Numbered from the stretch's first letter, positions 9,934 through 18,292 are shown. The stretch: DNA of 64,000 bases from Flavobacteriales bacterium (GCA_020635675.1 JACJZJ010000001.1:248001-312000), one strand, 5' to 3'. Translations and numbers: made by a program. Notes: generated by a model not told the origin, from the sequence alone.

Positions 9934-11484
9934 ATGCATCGATCCTTTTCCGCACTCCTCGCGTTCCTCGGTCTCTCCGTACAGGCCCAGTTGCCACCGT
10001 ACGTCGCCGCGGGATTTCCCGCGGGCGGATCGGGGTATTCCTTCTTCACCACCACCGACTTCGGGGGTAACATCGCGCAATCGAATGCGGTGATCCTGGA
10101 CGGTGAAGGGCATGTGGCCTATCGGCGAACGGCCCCTAGCGTGACGAACTTCCGGGTCTGGCCCGATGGGCGCATGAGCTATGCCGCGGCAGGACGCAAC
10201 ATCCTTTTGGATTCCACCTTCGCGGTGATCGATACGGTGGTCTGCGTGAACGGGATCGACACGGACCTCCACGACATCCGCCTGCTGCCCAATGGTCATT
10301 ACCTGCTCCTGGGCACCGAGGAACGGACCATGGACCTGAGCGCCTACCACTACTTCCAGCCCAACAATGCACCGGGAAGCCCCACGGCCACCGTGAAGTG
10401 CGGTGTGGTGCAGGAGTTGGATGCCAACAAGGCCCTGGTGTGGGAGTGGCACCTGGCGGACCATTTCGACTTCCTGGAGACGGACACCACCCTGCTCGGC
10501 AACCCCGGCCAGGTGGATTGGAGCCATTGCAATGCCGTGGAACAAGACACCGACGGCAACGTCCTGCTGTCCTGCCGACATTTCAACGAGGTCGTCAAGA
10601 TCGACCGGAACGCGGACACGGTGATCTGGCGGTTGGGTGGCGTGAGCAACGACTTCACGTTCACCAACGATGGCGGCTTCGTCGGGCAGCACGACATCCG
10701 CCGGATCGCCAACGGGCACATCACCTTGTTCGACAATGGTCTTTCCGGTGTCCATCCCTGCCGGGGCGTGGAGTATGCACTGGACGAGGTGAACAGGACG
10801 GCCGAGGCGGTCTGGTCACGATCCTTCGACAACTTGTCTTACAGCAGGGCGATGGGGAGCGTGCAACGGCTCTCCGACGGGAGCACGCTGATCGGCTGGG
10901 GTGCGTTGAGCCCGGCCAATTCCCTGTTCGACGTGTATGCACCGGACAGTACCCTGGTGCGAGAAGTGCGGTTCACCGATACGCTGGTCACCTATCGGGC
11001 CTTCCATTTCGATGCGCTGCCGTTCCAACTGCATCGCCCGGAGATCACCTGCATGGGGCAGGACACGACCTACCTGCTGACCGCCGACGCGGGTTGGTCG
11101 TCCTACGTCTGGAGCACGGGAGCGACCGGTCCGACCACCACCGTTGCCGCCTATGACACGGTGTACGTGGAGGTGTCCCCGGGCCCGGGCAGCGGTTGGG
11201 TCCGGTCGGAACCGTTCGTGCCTGCGGACCACTGCGGCGCCGCGGGGATCGCCGCAGAGGCGTTGGACCCGGCGAGGCTATGGCCGAACCCGGCGCGCGA
11301 TCATGTCGACATCATCCTGGGCGAGACCACGAGAACGGACCTGGACCTGCTGGACGCTTACGGCCGCTTGCTGTGGTCCACGGTACTCCAAGGCGACCGC
11401 ATCACCGTGCCGCTGAGCGCTTACCCACCGGGGATGTATCTCGTGCGCATGCAGGGGAGGGTCCTTCGCTTGGTGAAGGAATGA
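9934..11484 (+). CDS. Arylsulfotransferase (ASST family) with T9SS type A sorting domain
   Basis: A 516-residue secreted protein. A signal peptide (MHRSFSALLAFLGLSVQAQ) precedes a beta-propeller of the arylsulfotransferase family, which moves sulfate between phenolic compounds without PAPS. Family landmarks are WSHCNAVEQD with its conserved His (about residue 194), NVLLSCRHFNEVVKIDR, VIWRLGGVSNDF and GQHDIRRIANGHITLFDNG, which contains the histidine region used as sulfo-acceptor in characterised ASST. The last 75 residues form a type A sorting domain (RLWPNPARDHVDI to YPPGMYLVRMQGRVLRLVKE), so the enzyme should be exported by T9SS to the cell surface. No upstream partner such as a DsbL/DsbI homologue is seen. 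A small reading-frame extension upstream of 9934 lacks a signal peptide. Confidence 0.85.
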   Translation: MHRSFSALLAFLGLSVQAQLPPYVAAGFPAGGSGYSFFTTTDFGGNIAQSNAVILDGEGHVAYRRTAPSVTNFRVWPDGRMSYAAAGRNILLDSTFAVIDTVVCVNGIDTDLHDIRLLPNGHYLLLGTEERTMDLSAYHYFQPNNAPGSPTATVKCGVVQELDANKALVWEWHLADHFDFLETDTTLLGNPGQVDWSHCNAVEQDTDGNVLLSCRHFNEVVKIDRNADTVIWRLGGVSNDFTFTNDGGFVGQHDIRRIANGHITLFDNGLSGVHPCRGVEYALDEVNRTAEAVWSRSFDNLSYSRAMGSVQRLSDGSTLIGWGALSPANSLFDVYAPDSTLVREVRFTDTLVTYRAFHFDALPFQLHRPEITCMGQDTTYLLTADAGWSSYVWSTGATGPTTTVAAYDTVYVEVSPGPGSGWVRSEPFVPADHCGAAGIAAEALDPARLWPNPARDHVDIILGETTRTDLDLLDAYGRLLWSTVLQGDRITVPLSAYPPGMYLVRMQGRVLRLVKE

Positions 11485-11560
11485 GCGCACGGATCGCGCG
11501 GCACGGTGCGTGGCAAGCTTTCACCAGCGCGCAAGGGGATCGGTACTTGGGCACATTGGA

Positions 11561-12769
11561 TCATGTTCGCCGTGGAAAACGGTACCGCACCCAGCTGCGG
11601 ATGCCCACGACCACGGGTACGACCAGGAGCGTCGCGATGACCCCGAGGAACAGGAGCGCATGACCGGCGATCCCCGTTGCCGGCAATAGGATGAGCAGCA
11701 CCGCGAGCGCCACGAGCAGCCGCGACACCGGCCGGATGTAGGAGCGGTCCTCCTCTTCCTCCTTCATGATGCGGGTCAGGCCGACGATCATCAGCAGGAC
11801 CACGGCGAGCGACAGGCAGAACATCCAGGCCACGGTCTCGGGCACGGGCCCCTGGGCGGAGGTAAGCACCACCTTCAGACAGGCGCCCGCGATGCTGAAC
11901 GAGGCGAGCAACGGGAAATGGAGGAACATGAGCCACTGCATGTAGGCGTAGCCCGTCCTTGTCTCCTGTTCGCTGGTCATGTCGAAATAGAGGCTCCAAA
12001 GCAGGAAGGCGATCAGGATGGCGAGCACGAAGGCGGCCCACGCCGCCGGATGCTTGTGCGGGATGGCCGCGATGCCGGCCACCGCCGCAAGGATGCTCTC
12101 CGCCAGCACGATGATGGTGAACAGGCCGAAGCGTTCCACGATGCTGGTGGACGCCGTGAACTCCCTGCCGTCCGCGCGGACCCCGCGCACGATGCGGCGT
12201 GCGCCGATCAGCGGTGGGGTGAGGTCGAGAACGAGCGCGGCCGTCCAGAGCCAGATGATCACCGGCCCGCTCACGAACACGGAGGTCAGCAACAGGGCCA
12301 GGGCGATCAGGTAGTTCACCGTGTAGAAGATGTTGAACGCCCGGTGCGAGGGGTCGTAGAGGCCGACGCTCCACCACATGTAGGTGATCAGGAATTGGAG
12401 CACGCAGAAGGCGATCGCCAGACCGCGTGGTTCTCCCGCGAAGGCATCCTGCACGGTGATGGCCACCGCGGCCACCGCGAGCATCTGCCAGAAGGTCATC
12501 AGCCGGGTGCGCAGGCCGTCGTTCCCGTGCAGGTCGTAGTACTGCGAGCCGTTCACCCACGACCAGAAGACCATGCAGAAAAGCAGGAAGGCATGGCCGA
12601 GCGTGGCCCACGTCGGGTGGGCGGCGAGGTGGTGGGTGAGCTGCCCGATGACCGCGACATAGACCAGGTCATAGAACAGCTCGAGCCAGCCGATCTTGCG
12701 TTCCTGGGGACGCTGTCGGAAATCGCGGGGAGCTCCCCACCACGATGGGGGGTGGATGGGTCCGGACAT
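11561..12769 (-). CDS. ltrA: Low temperature requirement protein A (LtrA) family
   Basis: A 402-residue polytopic membrane protein of the LtrA family. The N-terminal signature is KIGWLELFYDLVYVAVIGQL (about residues 25-44), followed by about twelve hydrophobic segments; FGLFTIIVLAESI near residue 218 is the second strong family motif. LtrA was named from a Listeria mutant that fails to grow in the cold, but the biochemical role is unknown. I chose the ATG at 12769 because the frame's first ATG (12814) would overlap the control region of the divergent pentapeptide gene. It is convergent with the arylsulfotransferase gene with a 76-base gap that has no obvious terminator. Confidence 0.85.
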   Translation of the reverse strand: MSGPIHPPSWWGAPRDFRQRPQERKIGWLELFYDLVYVAVIGQLTHHLAAHPTWATLGHAFLLFCMVFWSWVNGSQYYDLHGNDGLRTRLMTFWQMLAVAAVAITVQDAFAGEPRGLAIAFCVLQFLITYMWWSVGLYDPSHRAFNIFYTVNYLIALALLLTSVFVSGPVIIWLWTAALVLDLTPPLIGARRIVRGVRADGREFTASTSIVERFGLFTIIVLAESILAAVAGIAAIPHKHPAAWAAFVLAILIAFLLWSLYFDMTSEQETRTGYAYMQWLMFLHFPLLASFSIAGACLKVVLTSAQGPVPETVAWMFCLSLAVVLLMIVGLTRIMKEEEEDRSYIRPVSRLLVALAVLLILLPATGIAGHALLFLGVIATLLVVPVVVGIRSWVRYRFPRRT

Positions 12770-12809
12770 GATCTGGGCAGGCCCAATGTCGGCGAAGCCG
12801 GACCGACCG

Positions 12810-12817
12810 TACATTGT
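12810..12817 (+). promoter_or_regulatory. Possible -7 element 5 bases before the pentapeptide gene
   Basis: TACATTGT (6/8) ends 5 bases before the ATG at 12823. It is counted with the similar close-set elements elsewhere in the window. Confidence 0.3.
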
Positions 12818-12822
12818 CCGGC

Positions 12823-13416
12823 ATGGCGAAGGACGTCTTTCCGCCGACCGATCGGATCATCGAGGACCGCGTCTTCCAACAGCTCATGCAGCAGGGAGCC
12901 GCCCTGCGCGAATTGCGGTTCGAGCAGTGCACCTTCGAGCGGTGCGACCTATCGTCAGCGGACCTGGGCCGAAGCCGGTTCACCGAATGCACGTTCATCG
13001 GCTGTGACCTCTCCCTGGTGAAGCTGGTGGGCGCCTCGCTCCAACAGGTGGTGTTCCGGGAGTGCAAGCTGATGGGCGTGGACTTTTCGGTGTGTTCGGA
13101 AATGTTGTTCCACATCACCAGTGTCGATTGCCCGATGGACCATGCGGTGTTCGAAAAGCGGGTGATGCCGCGAACACGGTTCACGCGTTGTTCCCTTCAG
13201 GGAGCGGTGTTCGAGGAGGCGGACCTGCAGGATGCCGTGTTCGACGATTGCGATCTGACCGATGCGGTCTTCGCCGGCACCGACCTCCGTCGGGCGGACC
13301 TGACCACGGTGCGTGGCGCGCGCATCGATCCACGGGGGAACGACCTCCGGGGTACCGCCTTCTCGGTGGAGGGTGCACTGGCGCTGCTGTCGGTGTTCGG
13401 CGTGGAGGTGCGGTGA
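12823..13416 (+). CDS. Pentapeptide-repeat protein
   Basis: A 197-residue protein built almost wholly from A(D/N)LxX-type pentapeptides, which fold as a right-handed quadrilateral beta-helix. Runs such as LRFEQCTFERCDLSSADLG and FEEADLQDAVFDDCDLTDAVF are clear, with a non-repeat segment near residues 85-115 (SEMLFHITSVDCPMDHAVF) as found in two-part Qnr/McbG-like proteins. Cys often occupies repeat positions (FEQC, FERC, FTEC, FIGC). Qnr-type members protect gyrase, but most family members have no known role. The ATG at 12823 is preferred to a TTG at 12814. It is followed 34 bases later by the FNR-like gene. Confidence 0.88.
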   Translation: MAKDVFPPTDRIIEDRVFQQLMQQGAALRELRFEQCTFERCDLSSADLGRSRFTECTFIGCDLSLVKLVGASLQQVVFRECKLMGVDFSVCSEMLFHITSVDCPMDHAVFEKRVMPRTRFTRCSLQGAVFEEADLQDAVFDDCDLTDAVFAGTDLRRADLTTVRGARIDPRGNDLRGTAFSVEGALALLSVFGVEVR

Positions 13417-13438
13417 CCGGTGCGGGGCCACGTGCACC

Positions 13439-13446
13439 TACCTTCG
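13439..13446 (+). promoter_or_regulatory. -7-like element 4 bases before the FNR-type gene
   Basis: TACCTTCG (7/8 to TAnnTTTG) ends 4 bases before the ATG at 13451. This spacing would make the transcript leaderless. Confidence 0.45.
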
Positions 13447-13450
13447 GCAC

Positions 13451-14116
13451 ATGCCCCATCCGGTCAAGGTCCTGCGCACCGAATTCATCACGCCGGACGT
13501 GAAGCGCTTCACCGTGGAACGTCCCCAAGGCTACAAGTTCGTTCCCGGACAGGCCACCGACGTGGCCATCGATCGGCCGGGCTGGACGGACAAGCTGCGT
13601 CCGTTCACCTTCACCAATACGACCACCGCGCGGCATCTGGAGTTCATCATCAAGATCTACGGTGATCATGACGGGGTGACGAAGCAGCTCGGGCTGATGC
13701 ACGCGGGCGAAGGTCTGCTGCTGCATGCCCCATTCGGCGCGATCACATACCAGGGGCCGGGCTTCTTCATCGCCGGAGGGGCGGGCGTCACACCGTTCGT
13801 CGCCATCCTGCGCGACCTGCATCGGAAGAAGAAGCTCAAGGGCAACACGCTGCTGGTATCCAACCATACGGCGATGGACGTGATCCTGGACGAGGAGTTC
13901 ACGCGGATGCTCGGCCGCCATTTCCTCAAGGTGTTCACCCGCCAGCACGTGATCGGCTTTCGCGAGCGCCGGATCGACCGGGACATGCTCGTTGTGCTGG
14001 TGCAGAATTTCGACCAGAAGTTCTATGTCTGCGGCCCGGGCGCGTTCGTGAACGAGATCGGCACCATGCTGCTGGACCTCGGTGCGAAGGCCGAATCGCT
14101 CGTGGTGGAGCAGTGA
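13451..14116 (+). CDS. FNR-type flavin reductase (ferredoxin/flavodoxin reductase-like)
   Basis: A 221-residue FAD- and NAD(P)-binding oxidoreductase of the ferredoxin-NADP reductase superfamily, without a fused iron-sulfur domain. FAD binding is shown by RPFTFTNTTT (about residues 56-65, the RxYS/T motif), and NAD(P) binding by FIAGGAGVTPFVAIL (about 106-120) and the C-terminal CGPGAFVNEI (about 197). Its electron partner cannot be named; no ferredoxin or globin gene is adjacent. It follows the pentapeptide gene on the same strand but has its own -7-like element immediately before the ATG. Its end lies 10 bases from the convergent RNA helicase gene. Confidence 0.88.
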   Translation: MPHPVKVLRTEFITPDVKRFTVERPQGYKFVPGQATDVAIDRPGWTDKLRPFTFTNTTTARHLEFIIKIYGDHDGVTKQLGLMHAGEGLLLHAPFGAITYQGPGFFIAGGAGVTPFVAILRDLHRKKKLKGNTLLVSNHTAMDVILDEEFTRMLGRHFLKVFTRQHVIGFRERRIDRDMLVVLVQNFDQKFYVCGPGAFVNEIGTMLLDLGAKAESLVVEQ

Positions 14117-14126
14117 CCCTCCGTTT

Positions 14127-15836
14127 TCAGCGCCGGTACTTTCCGTGGGCCCGACCAACCGGACGCTTCCCGGCGGGCCGCTTCGGCGCGCGCGGACGAT
14201 CGCCGCGCCCCTGTGCGCCCTGCGCCTCGTCCACGCGGATCTTGCGCCCCTTGTAGTTGGCGCCCTTGAAGGCGTTGAAGACCTGCTCGAAGTGATCGGG
14301 CTCGATGTCGATGAAGGAATAAACGTCCTTGATCAGCATGCGTCCGATCATGTCGCCGGTGATGCCGCTGATGCCGCAGACATAACCGAGCATCCGGCCC
14401 TTGTCGAATCCGTCGGCACTGCCCAGGTTGATGAACAGCTGCCTGCCCGTGGCGAACCGTTCCCGCGAACTGGGCCGGTCCACACGGGCGGTGTGGTCCC
14501 TTCGGCTCATGTCCACATTGATGTCGGGCAGGTCGCGGAACTGGTCGAGCAGGCGGTGGAAGGCGACGCTCATGAAACGCTCGATCAGTTCCTCCTGGGA
14601 GAAAGCGGCGAGCTCCTCCCGGGCCGTTCGCAGGATCTGGCCCAGCGCTTCACGGTCCACCTCCACCTCCTTCAGGCGCTTCATGTAGGCCAGCACCTGT
14701 GCGCGTCCGATGTCGCCACCGCCCGGCACGGGCACGTAGGTGAAGTGGGTCTTGAGCATGCGTTCCAACTGGCGCACCTTGTTCACCTCGCGCAGGCCGA
14801 TGATGCTCAGGGAAATGCCGGAACGACCGGCCCGTGCGGTGCGTCCGCTGCGGTGGGTGTAGCTCTCCGCTTCGCCGGGCAGGTCGTAGTGGATCACGTG
14901 CGTCACGTCGCTCACATCGATCCCTCGTGCCGCCACATCGGTCGCGATGAGCAGCTGCAATGAACGTGCGCGGTACCGTCCCATCACATGGTCGCGCTGG
15001 GCCTGGCTGAGGTCGCCATGGATGGCATCGGCCGCGAAGCCGTCCTTGATCAGGGCCGTGGCCAGCTCCTGAGTCTCGTGCTTGGTGCGGCAGAAGACGA
15101 TCGCGAAGAGATCGGGTTCGGCGTCCACGAAGCGCTTCAACGCCGTATACCGGTCCCGGGCGTGCACCACGGCGTACCGATGCTGGATGGCGGTGGCGGC
15201 GGTGTTGCGTTCGCCCACCTGTACCTCCTCGGTGGCGCGCATGTAGCGCTTGGCGATGTGCCGCACCTCTCCGCCCATGGTGGCGCTGAACAACCAGGTC
15301 CGCTTGTCCGCGGGCGTGCTCTGCAGGATGTCGGACAGGTCTTCCTGGAAGCCCATGTTGAGCATCTCATCGGCCTCGTCGAGCACGGTGATGCGCACGC
15401 CGGAGAGGTCCACGGCGTTCCGTCCGAGGAGGTCGAGCAGCCGGCCCGGCGTGGCCACGACCACGTTGGCCCCGCGCTGGATGGCGCGGACCTGTTCGCG
15501 GATGTTGGCACCGCCATATACGGCCACCGGGCGGATGCCGGGCAGATGCGCGGCGAATCGCTCCAGATCACCGGCGATCTGCACGCAGAGCTCACGTGTG
15601 GGTGCGAGCACGAGGGCCTGCACGTGCCTTTGGCCCGGATCGATGTCCTCCAGCAGCGGCAGACCGAAGGCGGCGGTCTTCCCCGTGCCGGTCTGGGCCA
15701 GCACCACCACGTCGTTCTCCGTGGTGAGCAGCAGCGGGATGGCGCGCTCCTGTACCGGAGTGGGCTTGGTGAAGCCGAGCTCTTCGAGGGCAAGGAGCAC
15801 CTCGGCCCGGAGACCGAGCTCTTGGAAGGTGGTCAT
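14127..15836 (-). CDS. DEAD-box RNA helicase with DbpA-type RNA-binding domain
   Basis: A 569-residue ATP-dependent RNA helicase (CsdA/DeaD/DbpA-like), expected to act in ribosome assembly or RNA decay. Motifs in order: Q motif (FTKPTPVQE, about 22-30), Walker A AQTGTGKT (47-54), PTREL (79-83), DEAD (153-156), SAT (about 184), and the second RecA domain ending in HRSGRTARAGRSG. After a helical linker, residues about 475-545 form a DbpA RNA-binding domain (RQLFINLGSADGFDKG to GRKIRVDEA). The C-terminus is basic and Arg/Lys-Pro rich. The ATG at 15836 is chosen over an earlier in-frame start because MTTFQELGL is the family start. A perfect TACCTTTG lies 39 bases upstream. Confidence 0.93.
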   Translation of the reverse strand: MTTFQELGLRAEVLLALEELGFTKPTPVQERAIPLLLTTENDVVVLAQTGTGKTAAFGLPLLEDIDPGQRHVQALVLAPTRELCVQIAGDLERFAAHLPGIRPVAVYGGANIREQVRAIQRGANVVVATPGRLLDLLGRNAVDLSGVRITVLDEADEMLNMGFQEDLSDILQSTPADKRTWLFSATMGGEVRHIAKRYMRATEEVQVGERNTAATAIQHRYAVVHARDRYTALKRFVDAEPDLFAIVFCRTKHETQELATALIKDGFAADAIHGDLSQAQRDHVMGRYRARSLQLLIATDVAARGIDVSDVTHVIHYDLPGEAESYTHRSGRTARAGRSGISLSIIGLREVNKVRQLERMLKTHFTYVPVPGGGDIGRAQVLAYMKRLKEVEVDREALGQILRTAREELAAFSQEELIERFMSVAFHRLLDQFRDLPDINVDMSRRDHTARVDRPSSRERFATGRQLFINLGSADGFDKGRMLGYVCGISGITGDMIGRMLIKDVYSFIDIEPDHFEQVFNAFKGANYKGRKIRVDEAQGAQGRGDRPRAPKRPAGKRPVGRAHGKYRR

Positions 15837-15875
15837 GGATCGTGGGAAGGGGCCGCGGGCGGCGTGGAAGAGCGG

Positions 15876-15883
15876 CAAAGGTA
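15876..15883 (-). promoter_or_regulatory. -7 promoter element for the DEAD-box helicase gene
   Basis: Minus-strand TACCTTTG is an 8/8 match to TAnnTTTG, 39 bases before the ATG. A TTG lies 25 bases further upstream (15909-15911), slightly beyond the usual spacing. Confidence 0.6.
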
Positions 15884-15965
15884 CGGATGTCCGGGGCGAT
15901 GCTCGCTCCAAGGAGTGCGTAATGGTAGACCCCGACCGTTGCTCAAGGGTCCGATCTTTTTCATA

Positions 15966-15978
15966 GTATAGCCTATAC
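15966..15978. repeat. Short perfect palindrome before the LamG gene
   Basis: GTATAG and CTATAC flank a single C, giving a 13-base dyad 13 bases upstream of the ATG at 15992. It is AT-rich unlike its surroundings and could be an operator half-site pair, but nothing else supports that. Confidence 0.35.
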
Positions 15979-15991
15979 AATCCGATCGCTC

Positions 15992-16987
15992 ATGCGCAGC
16001 CACCTTCTTTGTATTTGGATGCTCACTTTTCCAATACTCGCTATCGCACAGCCTTGGACCTACGGAGTGGTATTGCACTACCCAATGAATGGCAATTGTG
16101 AGGATATCAGTGGCAATGGGCTTGATGGGATCGTATCGGCCACACTGTCTACCGATCGTTTCGGGAACGCGAATTCCTGTTATTCATTCAATGGGTCTAC
16201 GGAATTCATCGACCTTCCCAACTCTTCTCTATTAAGGCCGAATTTTCCTTTTACCGTGGCCTATTGGGTCTACCTGGATGCTTGGAGCGGGGGGCATGTT
16301 GCATCCGACTATGTGGATGACATCTACTCCGGATTTTGGGTGGCCTGCAACACGGACGGTACGATAAACCAGAACTATGCACAGAACGGAGCCATCGGTT
16401 CGTCGAACAGGAGGACCTTGCGATCGAACATGTCACTTCAGACCGGGCAATGGTATCATATCACAGCCGTATACAAGGGCTTGAATGACATGAAGCTCTA
16501 TATCGATTGCGAACTCGCTGCTTCGACATATACTGGTTCGGGAAGCGCATTGGTTTACAGCGGCGCTTCAGGGAACCTCGCGCGCAAAGACACCCAGGGG
16601 AATGGAGCTGCTGACTATCTCGATGGCAAACTCGATGAGTTGATCATTTGGGACCGGGAGGTTACACTTGAAGAGGTGACCCAACTCTGTGACTACTCGA
16701 CTACGGTTGACGATGTCGGAACGGCCCATCTTGGAACCGCGCCCCATATCACCTCCGCCATTGCTTCCCGAGGACATCTATCGGTGAGTATTCTCGGACA
16801 GGGTGCGTTCGCATTGCAGCTCCTGGATCCGACAGGAAAACTTATCACAACCCAAAGGTTTGGAGCCTCTACTACCGAACGGAGTGCTGACCTGAAACTG
16901 CCTGCCTCAGCTGGTGTATATATTCTGGTCCTTGAAAGGGACGGATCGATCTGTGATCGCTACAAGTTCGTTTCCACCGACAATTGA
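15992..16987 (+). CDS. Secreted LamG/concanavalin A-like domain protein, possible T9SS cargo
   Basis: A 331-residue secreted protein. A signal peptide (MRSHLLCIWMLTFPILAIA) is followed by a LamG-like jelly-roll domain (about residues 28-235), with LHYPMNGNCEDISGNGLDG, FTVAYWVYLDAW, GQWYHITAVYKG and DYLDGKLDELIIWDREVTLEE, all typical of LamG_3/Con A-like domains that bind glycans or proteins. The last 75 residues (GAFALQLLDPTGKL to GVYILVLERDGSICDRYKFV) resemble a T9SS type A domain but lack the usual PNP motif. Base composition is about 50% G+C by direct count over several lines, against 60-65% for its neighbours, and rare-looking AT-rich codons are common. That points to recent acquisition together with the convergent FkbM gene. 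Confidence 0.8.
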   Translation: MRSHLLCIWMLTFPILAIAQPWTYGVVLHYPMNGNCEDISGNGLDGIVSATLSTDRFGNANSCYSFNGSTEFIDLPNSSLLRPNFPFTVAYWVYLDAWSGGHVASDYVDDIYSGFWVACNTDGTINQNYAQNGAIGSSNRRTLRSNMSLQTGQWYHITAVYKGLNDMKLYIDCELAASTYTGSGSALVYSGASGNLARKDTQGNGAADYLDGKLDELIIWDREVTLEEVTQLCDYSTTVDDVGTAHLGTAPHITSAIASRGHLSVSILGQGAFALQLLDPTGKLITTQRFGASTTERSADLKLPASAGVYILVLERDGSICDRYKFVSTDN

Positions 16988-16996
16988 AGCCTTGAA

Positions 16997-17024
16997 GTCG
17001 ACCTAAGCCTTGGTGGAGGTCGAC
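16997..17024. repeat. Inverted repeat between convergent genes
   Basis: GTCGACCT (16997-17004) and AGGTCGAC (17017-17024) form an 8-bp stem with a 12-base loop. It overlaps the stop codon of the FkbM gene and follows the LamG gene by 9 bases. No T run follows on either strand, so it is at best a non-classical terminator. The 8-mer AAGCCTTG is also repeated at 16987 and 17005. Confidence 0.45.
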
Positions 17025-17917
17025 ATGAATCGGGCCAATACCCCCTCCCTGCTACTGTGAACGAAGAAGCAATTGCGGACGCCGTCGTCCTTTGCACGTT
17101 CTAGGGCGCTCGCACGTTCGAGCCCGTTGGGAAGATGCTTGTAGATGACGTAGCCCCAGGCCTTCAGTCGCCGGTCAAGTTCGCTTTCAGTGGTGTTGTA
17201 GAGTGTTTCACAAATGATGATCGGCATGTCCCTGCTAATGGTCTCTTCTGCACCGTCCAAGATGGATGGTTCCGTGCCTTCGGTATCCACCTTGATCAGG
17301 TCCACATTCCGGATATCATATTTCTTGACGTAGTGGTCCAATGTATCCATGCGCACGTCACGCTCCATCACGACAGCGCGATCATCGGATCGGAGAAGGC
17401 TGCCATCACCAGCGAGCACATGGCGTACCCAGGGGAACTTTCGAGAGCCGGTTTCAAAGAACTTGATGGACCCCTGTTGATCGGAAAGCGCAAGATCAGA
17501 CACATGAAGGCGATCCTCAAGATCGTTCAGCGCGACGTTTGTCTTCAGGTAGTGAAGAGGTCCGTATGCGGGCTCAAAGGCATGTACCTGGATCTTGCTG
17601 TTCAAAGTGGCGGCGGCTATTGAGTAGTAACCTGTGTTCGCACCGATGTCAATGAAGCATTGCATATCGTTCACCAAGTCCCTGAAGATCGAGCTGTATT
17701 CAAAACCGTCGAACCCATTCCAATAGACCAACTGTGTGAGGTAGCAGGTTTGATTCGTCGCCATGCGAAAGCGAGATCTTCCAGTGTCGACGACTATCGT
17801 TCCGGAAGGTGGTAGTCGGAACGATCCAGGGAGAACAGGTCGAAGGACTTTGTTGATCGCCAGAAGCACCGCATTCAAAGGCGGCCAATAGATGAGACGA
17901 TATACGAGCTCCTTCAT
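17003..17917 (-). CDS. FkbM family SAM-dependent methyltransferase
   Basis: A 304-residue methyltransferase of the FkbM family, which O-methylates sugars and polyketides. The SAM-binding motif I is MQCFIDIGANTGYYSIAAA (about residues 86-104), followed by VHAFEPAYGPLHYLKTNV and VDLIKVDTEGTEPSILDGA (about 212-230), the standard FkbM signature. The N-terminus has a hydrophobic stretch (YRLIYWPPLNAVLLAI). I use the ATG at 17917; an upstream ATG at 18004 adds 29 atypical residues. Its G+C content is lower than that of the surrounding genes, like the convergent LamG gene. With the YfhO/glycosyltransferase operon starting 130 bases away it may decorate the same glycan, but it is on the opposite strand. 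Confidence 0.87.
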   Translation of the reverse strand: MKELVYRLIYWPPLNAVLLAINKVLRPVLPGSFRLPPSGTIVVDTGRSRFRMATNQTCYLTQLVYWNGFDGFEYSSIFRDLVNDMQCFIDIGANTGYYSIAAATLNSKIQVHAFEPAYGPLHYLKTNVALNDLEDRLHVSDLALSDQQGSIKFFETGSRKFPWVRHVLAGDGSLLRSDDRAVVMERDVRMDTLDHYVKKYDIRNVDLIKVDTEGTEPSILDGAEETISRDMPIIICETLYNTTESELDRRLKAWGYVIYKHLPNGLERASALERAKDDGVRNCFFVHSSREGVLARFMSTSTKA

Positions 17918-18032
17918 TTGCGCTGGGTAAGCTTGTGCAGATGGTTTTGCATGCGGTGTGCAATGTAGCCCGTCCCATCCATCTGATCCTCTGAACAGGT
18001 TCATTCAGAACCGGCCATGGGAGAGTGACAGC

Positions 18033-18040
18033 TACCTTCG
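18033..18040 (+). promoter_or_regulatory. -7-like element at the head of the YfhO glycan operon
   Basis: TACCTTCG (7/8) ends 5 bases before the ATG at 18046, the first gene of the plus-strand glycan operon. The same 8-mer sits at the FNR-type gene (13439). Confidence 0.5.
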
Positions 18041-18045
18041 CCGCC

Positions 18046-18282
18046 ATGGTGCTCGTATTCACGAATACGCTCCGCACGATCCTGCTCCTGGTGCTCCTCT
18101 GGCTGGTCCTGCGGATGTTCGTTCGCGCGCGATCGACCGGAGAGCAGCGCCCCGGGCGCGGCTTCCGCTGGGTACGGCCCGACGAACGCGAAAAGGGCGA
18201 TGTCCGGATCGAACGGCCCGGCGGTGGGCGACGATCCCGGGACGACGACGCCATCGACACCGACTACGAGGAAGTCCGCTGA
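18046..18282 (+). CDS. DUF4834 small membrane protein
   Basis: A 78-residue protein with one N-terminal membrane helix (about residues 5-24) and a charged cytoplasmic tail. The tail carries KGDVRIERPGGG near the middle and a C-terminal DTDYEEVR; this KGxVxIE...DYEEV pattern is the DUF4834 signature of Bacteroidota. Function is unknown. It is encoded 10 bases upstream of the YfhO gene and is probably the first gene of that operon. A GTG at 18025 would extend it by 7 residues, but a promoter-like TACCTTCG lies between that codon and the ATG, favouring 18046. Confidence 0.8.
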   Translation: MVLVFTNTLRTILLLVLLWLVLRMFVRARSTGEQRPGRGFRWVRPDEREKGDVRIERPGGGRRSRDDDAIDTDYEEVR

Positions 18283-18292
18283 ACCCCCATCC

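Noticed and set aside
15992..17917. The low-GC pair as a toxin/antitoxin or defence island
   Set aside because: The proteins are a LamG secreted protein and an FkbM methyltransferase, with no nuclease, helicase or toxin domain.
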